This document shows, piece after piece, positions 32,822-42,276 of a DNA stretch of 64,000 bases. A program made the position numbers and the translations under genes. Numbering within the stretch: the stretch's first letter is position 1; every line of letters starts with the position of its first letter. Below the pieces are notes generated by a model. That model ran no database searches. It was not told the origin of the DNA and worked only from the letters and a program-made list of their open reading frames with translations. The stretch covers positions 310,001-374,000 of the forward strand of contig JAYXKI010000004.1 of the NCBI GenBank assembly GCA_037892935.1. The letters run 5' to 3'. Source of the stretch: Phlebopus portentosus. Its lineage: Eukaryota > Basidiomycota > Agaricomycetes > Boletales > Boletinellaceae.

Positions 32822-33020
32822 TATTAGAAGTGTGACCCTAACACTATTACTATTCTTTATTTATTATTCTGTTTATATTTTTTATTATGTCCACTTTCTT
32901 GATCATGTGATGTGTATATAATCTTCTATAAAAGCAGCACAGTCCATTGATGAGTACTTTACATCAAGTGTACTCACCACTAGACTCAGTAGTCCCTTGC
33001 TGGATTTGTATAATCAAACA
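32822..33020 (+). repeat. 5' LTR of Copia C6
   Basis: 199 bp; the first bases are TATTAG (TG changed to TA). Followed by GATTATGAGCC, a one-base variant of the primer-binding site. Confidence 0.85.
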
Positions 33021-33978
33021 GATTATGAGCCTTGAGCTCTAGCTGTCTGCACTGCCATATTTTTGAGTTTTTGGGTATGGAGAGCTGCTGCCATTGTCAT
33101 GGAAGCTTTTGGTGTTCTGGACTGGCCTTTTACGCTATAGCCCTATTACTTTTAGCTATTTTTAAAGTTGCATTGTCTATTCTGGGCAAACTGCTAATCT
33201 GTTTCTCATGAAATTTGCCACATCTATTTGGCCTATTTCCACATTTTTTGTCGCGAAGTTTCAGCTAAATTAGTCAAGAACTTGCTGACATATTGAAGGA
33301 TCTTTGTTTTGTACTCTATTTTAGCAACCTTCAAATTTCTTAGCAACCACTTATTTGATCTAGACACCCTTTGGTGTACATATGGCTCCCAAACCTGTGC
33401 ATACTTCTACTAAGTTTCAGCTTTATCAGCCACAGTTTAACTGCGCTGTGAGCTATTCTTATATCAATGAAAATTGTCAATTGCTACCAATCTGCTGATC
33501 TGATCTGTGTGCTCTTTGCACCATTTGATTTGGCTTGTTCCTCTCTATCTACATGCTAATTTGCACACTGTTCTGCTTATCTATTCTCTCTCTATGCTGT
33601 ATTTTGTATCTAGCAGCTCTAGTGTTAATTAGTGTATAGCTCCATCACTGTTGTTAGATCAGCCTAGCCTACAGACTGTGAAGCTTGCCTGCCTGGCCTT
33701 AGTTCGCTAGTTGTAGTCATTCTTTGAGTGTCTACTTAAGCCTAGAGCCTCTCTCAGTCAGCAGTGCCTGCAGGGTCTTAGCAGACTAACAGACCAGCAC
33801 TATCTTATGGCAAATCTATGTATACTTTAGTGACCGTAGAAGACTGCACTGGTTAGCATTGATTTATCACCTTCAGGCATAAATTTGTTAGCACTCTCTC
33901 TTTCACTACTCCCTCACTGCTTATTTTCTTCTGAGCACATCATCTGTCCACTCTCATCTATATCTCATTCTCACTATC

Positions 33979-34467
33979 ATGTCTGAACTTGCAACCTCTA
34001 AGATGCTATCTACCATCACCAAGCTTAATGATAACAATTACTCTATCTAGAAGTATGATATGCATGCTGCACTTCAAGTTAAGAAGTTGTGGTGCCTGAC
34101 CTCTGGTCAGAAAGCTAAGCCTAGTGCTCTAGCAAAGGCTGTCCAGCTCTGGAAAGAGAAGGCCGAGCAAGCTGCAGGCCTGATCTATCAGAGACTTGAG
34201 TATAGCATACAGGTTATAGTGTAGGACTACATGGATGATCCAGTCAAGATGTGGACTAAGCTCCAGAAGATCAATGAGTAGGACAACTCAGCTGCGCACT
34301 TTAATGTCTATGATGAGTTCTTCAACATTACCAAGAAGGAAGATGAGTCTCTCACCAATCTGGTGAGCAGAGTTGAGCTGGTATTACATAAGATCAGAAG
34401 CACTCATTCTAGCACCCTCAAACTTGAGAAGTTTGAGAATGAGTTTGCATGTGCATGTCTAATTTGT
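33979..34467 (+). pseudogene. Copia C6 gag fragment
   Basis: Starts MSELATSKMLSTITKLN, with stops near 34048, 34222 and 34279. Ends at the internal deletion after the CACLICE region, before the zinc knuckle. Confidence 0.8.
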
Positions 34468-36120
34468 GAACATCATGTCAGAAGAGAAGTTGTAAGCTGA
34501 AGTACTGATATTCGCTGGCCTAATAGATTTTGGTGCTAATGTAGGACTAGAGGATATCTATCTATCTTATAAAGATGCTCTGGAATATGCATTCCAGTTA
34601 TCTAATTGATCTGAGCATGTGTTCTCTGCACAAGATGTGTAACACATCAGTCCTAAACCCTATCAGTAGAAGGACATCAAAGGACGCCCTAATGCAGACC
34701 TTTGGGAAAAGGCAGCCATAGAGGAATTTGTTAGTCTAATTGAGAATGGCACTTTTGAGTCAGTCAGGCTCCCTCCTGGTAGAAAGCCTATTGGATGCAG
34801 ATGGGTGTTCAAGCTCAAGTGGGCTGCACTTAGAGCCATCCTGGCATTAGCTACATTTGAAGACCTTGAGCTATATAGTGTTGATATCTCTACTACTTTC
34901 CTCAATAGTAAGATGGAGTATAATGTCTACATGACCCAGCCTGAAGGATTTGAGGACTACTTTAGCTCTAGATTTGTTCTCAAGCTGATCAAGTCAATTT
35001 ATGGCCTTAAGTAGACTGGCCATCAATGGCATAAGAAGCTTGATTCAGTGATGAAGAGCATGGGCTTTAAGTTGGTATGCTGTAATTACAGCATTTGAGT
35101 GTACAGCAGGGATAAAGTACGCATTATCATTCCAGTCTATGTTGATGATATGACTATTGCTGCAAAGTCTAAATAACAATATGAGTCTGTCAGAGATGAG
35201 CTAGCTAAGCACTTTAAACTGCATGAGTTGGGCCTAACCTCATTTCTACTAGGAGTCCATATCCAGAGAGACTACTCCAAGCACTCTATCATTCTGTCAC
35301 AGAGATAGTATATTATTGATATGCTAAAGCACTTCAGCATAAACAATTGTGGCACTATTACTACTCCTCTCTCTGAGCAGAAGCTCAGCAAGGACATAGC
35401 TCCTAAGACCCCTGCAGAGACTGAATATATGAAGCAGGTGCTCTACAAGTAATTAGTTGGTGCACTCATATATCTGGCTATAGCTATTAGGCCAGACATT
35501 GCTTATGCAGTTGGTGTCTTGGGACGCTTTAGTTTTAATCCTGGTCTAGCTCATTGGAAGGTAGCAAAGCATTTATGTCACTATTTGCAGGGTATAAAGA
35601 ATTTCAGACTAACTTATGCATCTGATCCTAAGTCACCTGAGCTGATCACTACCTTCTGTGATGCTGACTATGGAGGAAATGAGGATAACAGGTGCTCTAC
35701 AAGTAAGATGGTTGTCAAGATGGAAACTGGTGCTATCAGCTGGGCTAGCAAGTTGCAGCCCTTTGTTACTCTATCTACCAATGAAGCAGAGTATATTGCT
35801 ACTGTTAGTGTAGGATAAGAAATTATGTGGCTGAGAAATCTGTTCACAGAATTTGGCTACAAGTTTGATGCACTTTCCTCTCTATATATTGATAACTAGT
35901 CTGCTCTGTCTATAGCAAACAATCCTGAGCATCATAGATGCATGAAACACCTAGATCTACACTTTTACTAGTTAAGAGATATTATAAAGACTGGCTATAT
36001 TAATGTGCATTACTTGCTTACTCAGACCATGCCAGCTGACATCATGACTAAGATACTTAGTAAAGTGAAGGTATAGTGTAGGATGCTAGGATTGAAATGA
36101 GGTGTGTCACACTGTATAAC
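34468..36120 (+). pseudogene. Copia C6 RT-RNase H fragment
   Basis: Begins at the acidic NIMSEEKL segment, then RT with a further deletion after WVFKLK (34820) and YVDDM near 35140, then RNase H (DADYGGNEDN, STNEAEYIA near 35780). Stops are frequent. The 3' tail has the subfamily B sequence (GLK, then ATGAGGTGTGTCACAC). Confidence 0.8.
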
Positions 36121-36180
36121 ATATCACACACCATCACATATATGACATACATGTGACAGAAGTGTCAGATCAGGGGGGAG

Positions 36181-36379
36181 TGTTAGAAGTGTGATCCTAA
36201 TACTGTTACTATTCTTTATTTATTGTTCTGTTTATATTCTTTATTATGCCTGCTTTCTTAATCATGTGATGCTTATGTAATCTTCTGTAAAAGTGGCACA
36301 GTCCATTGGTGAGTACTCTACATCAAGTATACTCACTACTGGACTCAGTGGTCCCTTACTGGATTTGTATGATCAAACA
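36181..36379 (+). repeat. 3' LTR of Copia C6
   Basis: 199 bp, preceded by CAGATCAGGGGGGAG (polypurine tract) and followed by the CATTC duplication. Confidence 0.88.
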
Positions 36380-36384
36380 CATTC

Positions 36385-36547
36385 TAGCATTCTCAAACTT
36401 GAAAAATTCAAGAATAAGCTTGTATGTGCATATCTAATTTGTGCTCTTTCTGAGAACTATACCTTCTTTTGCTCTGTGATGCTCCTTATGAAGAAATTTA
36501 AGTAGAATAATCTTAAGAAAGTATTTAGCCAAGAGCAGCAGAACTAT
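36385..36547 (+). pseudogene. Copia H5 gag, second part
   Basis: SSILKLEKFKNKLVCAYLIC continues the H5 gag after C6, with stops, up to the TA target (36548-36549) of the next insertion. Confidence 0.75.
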
Positions 36548-36549
36548 TA

Positions 36550-37633
36550 CAGCTAGTTGCAAAATTGTTGGCAATCATGTGATTTCATCACTTTTCATGT
36601 CACAAGAGCCTCAAAATACAAATAAAATTATATCTCATCCAAAACTCAACGGTTTCACATCATCTAAGTTGCTAAATTCATCTTTTCGAAAGGGCTTTCA
36701 TTTAGAAACAAATATTGAGAGAATAGGTAAAGATTTGACCCCAAAATGGCGAAAATATTGTTTTTTGCCGCTTCCTTGCATGTGTATTTTTTTCTGTGCT
36801 CCATGCTGGTCCAGCACCTCCCCAAAGCTGTCCAGAATAATAACATGATTATAATATGAATTTACAGACTGAGTTTGAGTTGAATTGTGCATCAGAATGT
36901 ACTGCTTTGAGGCATGCCTGAATTACTCAAAACTCATCATTTACCCCTAACCTCCCAAGTTCCAGGAAAACTTCTTACAGGCCAGATTGATGTATAAAAA
37001 TTTATTTTGGATATAATAGACTAGGTTTGTGTGCTAGCTAGGGCCTCAGCATCCACTGGTGAGCTGGGAAGATACTATCTAGAATAGTGCATACAACTAG
37101 AACCTTATACTCAGCCCAGCTCATCAGTGGATGCTGAGGCCCTAGCTAGCACACAAACCTAGTCTATTATATCCAAAATAAATGTTTATGCATCAATCTG
37201 GCCTGTAAGAAGTTTTCCTGGAACTTGGGAGGTTAGGGGTAAATGATGAGTTTTGAGTAATTCAGGCATGCCTCAAAGCAGTACATTCTGATGCACAATT
37301 CAACTCAAACTCAGTCTGTAAATTCATATTATAATCATGTTATTATTCTGGACAGCTTTGGGGAGGTGCTGGACCAGCATGGAGCACAGAAAAAAATACA
37401 CATGCAAGGAAGCGGCAAAAAACAATATTTTCGCCATTTTGGGGTCAAATCTTTACCTATTCTCTCAATATTTGTTTCTAAATGAAAGCCCTTTCGAAAA
37501 GATGAATTTAGCAACTTAGATGATGTGAAACCGTTGAGTTTTGGGTGAGATATAATTTTATTTGTATTTTGAGGCTCTTGTGACATGAAAAGTGATGAAA
37601 TCACATGATTGCCAACAATTTTGCAACTAGCTG
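36550..37633. mobile_element. Palindromic TA-flanked element, copy 2 (1084 bp, almost perfect hairpin)
   Basis: CAGCTAGTTGC...GCAACTAGCTG, flanked by TA (36548-36549 and 37634-37635). The arms are nearly identical inverted repeats of just over 500 bp, so the same 89-codon frame occurs at 36579-36848 (+) and 37335-37604 (-) with identical translation. The central loop (about 37058-37124) is only about 60 bp. No transposase. The host gag rejoins across the TA. Confidence 0.92.
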
Positions 37634-37635
37634 TA

Positions 37636-38164
37636 AGAGCATATTCAGCTTCAGTCTCAGACCATATTCATATTTACTAGTAGTGCTATAAAGCCTACCT
37701 CCTCTCAAGGTGTCACTTGCAACTTCTATAGCATTTCTAAGCATACAGAGGAGAACTGCTATATAAAGCAGGCAGCCTCCAAGGATGCACATATTAGGGC
37801 TAAGAGAAACAGAGAAGAGGAAGAAGGGCAGAAAGGGCCAGAAGGCCTATGTTGCTTAACAAGATGAATCTGCTAAATCTACTAAATTTGCTAGCAATGC
37901 AACTACTTTTGACTACACCAATCTCCATTCATCTCTTATCCCAGATATAAAAAGTAACTAGATTGCTAACATAAGTACTACTTGCTATATAACTTCATAT
38001 CATTATTAATTCACTAAATGCTCAACAAATCACATCCCTATTTGCTAAGCCAATAACTAAGTTATTTATTTAGTTGACATTAGTACAGTGCACTTTCAGC
38101 CTATAATTAGTAGCAGATCTAGACAGTTACTTGAATTTGAGCATGTACTCCATGTTTCTGATCT
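37636..38164 (+). pseudogene. Copia H5 gag zinc knuckle and protease region
   Basis: AYSASVS..., a zinc-knuckle remnant (CNFYSISKHTEENC, one Cys lost) near 37720, then the TNLHSSLIPD segment and VLHVSDL at the end. Many stops. Confidence 0.75.
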
Positions 38165-38166
38165 TA

Positions 38167-39250
38167 CAGCTAATTGCAAAATTGTTGGCAATCATGTGAT
38201 TTTATCACTTTTCATGTCACAAGTGCCTCAAAATACAGATAAAATCATATCTCACCCAAAACTCAATGGTTTCACATCATCTAAGTTGCTAAATTCATAT
38301 TTTCAAAAGGGCTTTCTTTTAGAAACAAAGATTGAGAAAATAGAGCAAAAAATGACCCCAAAATAGTGAAAATATTGTTTTTTACCTCTTCTTTGCATGT
38401 ATATTTTTTTCTGTGATCTCTGCTGGTCCAGCACCTCCCCAAAGCTGTCCAAAATGATAACATGATTATACTATGAATTTATAGTCTGAATTTGAGTTGA
38501 ATTGTATACTAGAATGTACTGCTTTGAGGCATGCCTGAATCACTCAAAACTCATCATTCTCCCCTAGCCTCCCAAGCTCCAGAAAAAATTCTTACAGGTC
38601 AGATTCATGTATGTAAACTCACTATAGATTAAATACATGAGCTTTGAGCACCACCTGTTGCTGTAGGATCCACTGGGGAGCTGTGCTAAACAAGTGGTTC
38701 TAGTTGTATGCACCATTCTAGACAGCATCTTCTCAGCTCACCAGTGTAAGCTGAGACCCTAGCTAATATATAAAACTAGTCTATTACATCTGAAATGAAT
38801 TTACATATATGAATCTGACCTGTAAGAATTTTTTCTGGAGCTTGGGAGGCTAGGAGGAAATGATAAGTTTTGAGCAATTTAGACATGCCTCAAAGCAGTA
38901 CATTCTGGTACACAATTTAACTCAAATTCAGACTGTAAATTCATAGTATAATCATGTTATTATTTTGGACAGCTTTGGGGAGGTGCTGGGCCAGCAGGGA
39001 GTATAGAAAAAAATATATATGCAAAAAAGAGGCAAAAAACAATATTTTTGCTATTTCGGGGTCATTTTTTGCTCTATTTTCTCAATCTTTATTTCTAAAA
39101 GAAAGCCCTTTTGAAAATATGAATTTAGCAACTTAGATGATGTGAAACCATTGAGTTTTGGGTGAGATATGATTTTATCTGTGTTTTGAGGCACTTGTGA
39201 CATAAAAAGTGGTGAAATCACATGATTGCCAACAATTTTGCAACTAGCTG
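38167..39250. mobile_element. Palindromic TA-flanked element, copy 3 (1084 bp)
   Basis: Same ends and exact length as copies 1 and 2. The loop (about 38625-38760) is the reverse complement of the loop of copy 1, so it is inserted in the opposite orientation. The left flank is Copia H5 (GATCT then TA). The right flank (TACTTCCC...) is not Copia, so the chromosome was rearranged at or near this terminus. Confidence 0.88.
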
Positions 39251-39252
39251 TA

Positions 39253-39444
39253 CTTCCCAAAAAATAATCTAGCTTTCTGCATTGTTTGGTATGTTCTAAA
39301 AGGGCCCTGACTTCTCTCTTTTGTCTTCATTTTATGTTTCTTGAGTTCTTTATGTATACACCATATAATAAACTGCCAGAATTCTATTTTACAAATGAAT
39401 ATACTGATTTGAAATAATATATTTATACAATATACTGATACGGT
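39253..39444. other. AT-rich spacer, nothing recognised
   Basis: About 190 bp with no gene or repeat relation that I can see. Confidence 0.4.
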
Positions 39445-39446
39445 TA

Positions 39447-40181
39447 CTGTCTTTTTTATATGTATTGTCACACAGAACACCTCAGAATATAAAAATCACC
39501 ATATCTCACTCAATTCTTGACCGTTTTGCATGATATAAGTTACTATATTCATAGTTTTAAGATATGTTTCAAATTTCAACAAGAATGAAGAGAAATAAGC
39601 AAAGAATAAGTGAAATATGTTGCAAAAGGCCAATTTTAGACACTTCCTTCATGTGCATTTTTTCCTGCTCTCAGACTGGGTGCTACAGCCCTATAGGGAA
39701 GTCCAAAATAATATAATTGCTTTATTGTAAATTTACAGACTGACTTTGAGCTGTATTCTGCATTGTATCTGCTGGTTTAGTATATGTCTGAGCTGAGCTC
39801 AAACTTACCTTTTCTCAAAGGCCCCCAGACCTCAAAATAAATTTATTCTTAGGAAAGCTAATACCTGTAAATTCATATTATGCCAATAGCACCACTCTGA
39901 TGAAGTCTAGATTGTTATAGCACCCAGTCTGAGGGCAGGAAAAAAAGCACATGAAAGAAGTGTCTAAAATTGGCCTTTTGCAACATATTTCACTTATTCT
40001 TTGCTCATTTCTCTTCATCCTTGTTGGAATTTGAAACATATCTTAAAACTATGAATTTAGCAACTTATATCATGCAAAACGGTCAAGAATTGAGTGAGAT
40101 ATAGTGATTTTTATATTTTGAGGTATTCTGTGCAACAAAAATCATAGAAGTCGTGAGTGACAATACATATGAAAAAGGCAG
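39447..40181. mobile_element. Related palindromic TA-flanked element (735 bp)
   Basis: Inverted arms with ends CTGTCTTTTTTATATGTATT and ATACATATGAAAAAGGCAG, flanked by TA in the context GTTA and TAAC (39445-39446, 40182-40183). The left arm lacks about 28 bp found in the right arm (ACTCACGACTTCTATG region). Its layout and several words (ATCTCACTCAA, AAGTTGCTAAATTCAT-like) resemble the 1084-bp family, suggesting a diverged sister family. No transposase. Confidence 0.75.
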
Positions 40182-40183
40182 TA

Positions 40184-41233
40184 ACTTCTCTGTAGGTTTC
40201 AGCTACTTTCTTAGTCCACATATGGCATCTTTGAGAAGCCCATTCTCACTTTTGTCACTATCATCTTTGACACTTTATAATTCCTAGATGTATTCTTGTC
40301 TGTTCACTCTAAAGTAAAGGTCTTGCTGTCAGCAAACCTTCTTTGCTTTGCAATATGAGATTTTGGATTTCCTGAAGGCATACCCACAAGAATAATATTC
40401 TTGATTACTTATAAGCCATGCAAAACAGTCCATAAATTTTTATTAAATTTTATGTGATTTTTTTTTTTTCAACCAAAATTGAAATAGTCTTGACATTTTT
40501 TCAATTTGTGAAAATTTACATATTTTGGTTAATTTATTGATAGATCTACAAGATTTTTATAAAAAACTAAAATTTACATACTCAGCAGAGCTCCCATGTC
40601 TAGGTGATATGCACTGTAATATTACTTGATCCTATTCTATAGTTGCTACTGCTAGCATTTGTAGTTGTAGCTTAGATCTATTAAAGATTAATGAATAGAC
40701 CTTATGAAAGGATCCACTCAAAAAACTTGCATCAAGATCGACACAATCAGCAGATCAACAGGATCAGCATTCCAAACATGACTAGTAACAGGCCAGCAGT
40801 TACTGGAGCTAAAACTACTGTTCACGTAACTAAGACAATAGTCACAGGCATCAATAGAATATATGGGCACCTGAGAAGCATACCACAAGTACATAACCCT
40901 ATGAACTACTTAACACTGCTGACCAGTAATTACCACCACTGATTTATTATTACTGACTATTATCTTAACACCACTGACCAAACTCTCAATCCGACCTGAT
41001 CAAAAAAGTTAAGAAGCGATCAAACTACTAGAAGCCTGAGAAGTCTAGAATGTGACTACTAAAGCCTAACACCTAATGACTAAAGTCTAAAGGCTAATCT
41101 GAGCCCAATGGAGATATCACAAGCATTTCAGCACTGTCAGACTTGTGCTCAAATGTATATAGTTCTTTATGAGATATACTTTACAGTATGCTATACTACA
41201 AGTGAAATGCATGACTGCCAGATCAAAGTCTAA
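40184..41233. other. AT-rich region, nothing firm recognised
   Basis: A T-run near 40459 and a short inverted word (CAACCAAAATTGAAA and TATTTTGGTTAATTT, 40480-40540) are visible. An 83-codon open stretch at 40691-40942 has no recognisable motif. It may be ancestral DNA or an unidentified decayed repeat. Confidence 0.4.
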
Positions 41234-42276
41234 TGTCACATGCAAGAAGTGTTACATACCAATCCACCAAATCTAATAGTACCCAAGAGACATAAGAAAC
41301 TCATTGTTACAACTTGAACCCCTCAAGCTGCAGACCCAATAACTTGGAGGATACTAGTATGGTACAAGCCAGAGCTGCACAATCCATGCCCAGCTCCTAT
41401 AATACAAGCAAACCTTTATTTACCAAGAAATGTCAACCAGAACACCAAGTAACTACAACTAGTACTCCAATAAAGAATATGGCATTACATTTGTGATATT
41501 TAACTTCCAGGCAAAGCATAGCTAGTTACTTGAACTCAACTACATCCCCCAGCAGAACTTATACAGTTCATAGTATATATTGGACTATACTCTACACCAA
41601 CCCGACATCTTAATACTGATGTGCGAGTTGTACTTACACTCTTCAGATTGTAAGACGAACAGCGAAGAGTCATATATTGAGTTGCCTACATTGCACCAAG
41701 AGCTACAATCTCACCTGGTGATAGAATCAATGTCATAATGGAGCACTGATAGTAGAGCTTTCCATACTGGAACAGCACCTCTATTGTCTTAGTCAGCAAC
41801 TCCATAGAATTCTGTCATAGTAGAGATATGTTGGAGCAAAGTGATGCTCAGTGGAGCAGAATGACAAAGAAAGTGATGTAATAGTAGAGAGAAGTGGAGA
41901 AAGATGGAGCAAGGTGGAGTAAAGTAGAGAGAAGATAAGTAAGAAATAGGACAGAAAATGAACTCTTTAGAAAGCATAAATAGCATTAGAAGTAGGCCCT
42001 CTTTCCCCCATCTTTCAATCCTCTTAACACACAGTGACAGTGTATTAAATACTATCTATTGTATACTTTGTACTACTACACCTCTTGGAAATCCTAATCT
42101 ACTCTTACTCTACCTTGTCTCTAAAAGCATCCTCTACTAGGACTGTGACTAGGAAGGTTAATAAGGGGATTGCGTGGTATAGCTAAATGTAGGTAGATAG
42201 ATCACCTCTACATAAAATACTACTACTTAGGTAAAAGAATTAAAACTAGTGTAACCTCGGATCTACACCTCTAACA
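41234..42276 (+). repeat. Probable 5' LTR of the old chromovirus (~1043 bp)
   Basis: Starts TGTCACATG and ends CTCTAACA directly before TTGGATCGAAAGGTTACTCG, a possible primer-binding site. It has a CATAAATAG promoter-like box near 41976 followed by a pyrimidine-rich stretch. Positions 41234-42056 are present as an inverted copy at 49533-50362. A direct 3' partner is absent, so the boundaries are inferred. Confidence 0.45.

Larger units (their letters stand above)
32822..36379 (+). mobile_element. Internally deleted Copia C6 (3558 bp) with TSD CATTC
   Basis: Paired 199-bp LTRs of subfamily B (32822-33020 and 36181-36379), flanked by CATTC (32817-32821 and 36380-36384). The interior has the leader, gag to about 34467, then jumps to the segment just before RT, losing the rest of gag, protease, integrase and linker. 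The deletion may have arisen before transposition (a non-autonomous form) or afterwards; the sequence does not tell. Confidence 0.88.
31156..38164 (+). mobile_element. Old, heavily mutated plus-strand Copia H5, with four insertions
   Basis: The leader starts at CCTTGAGCTTTAGC, just past the position of the primer-binding site. Gag starts at 32391, and the copy is traceable to the protease/integrase boundary near 38164. It is interrupted by a 206-bp solo-LTR-like element (31248-31453), Copia C6 (32822-36379) and a palindromic element (36550-37633). It ends at a second palindromic element (38167). Transitions are so dense that Gag has a stop every few dozen codons. This is the most decayed Copia copy here. 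Confidence 0.8.

Noticed and set aside
36579..36848. 89-codon frame repeated on both strands of a palindromic element, as a possible transposase or peptide
   Set aside because: It appears twice only because the arms are inverted copies, has no DDE/D signature, and differs in length in copies 1 and 3.
40691..40942. 83-codon open frame in the AT-rich spacer
   Set aside because: No start context, motif or neighbouring exon; too short to support.
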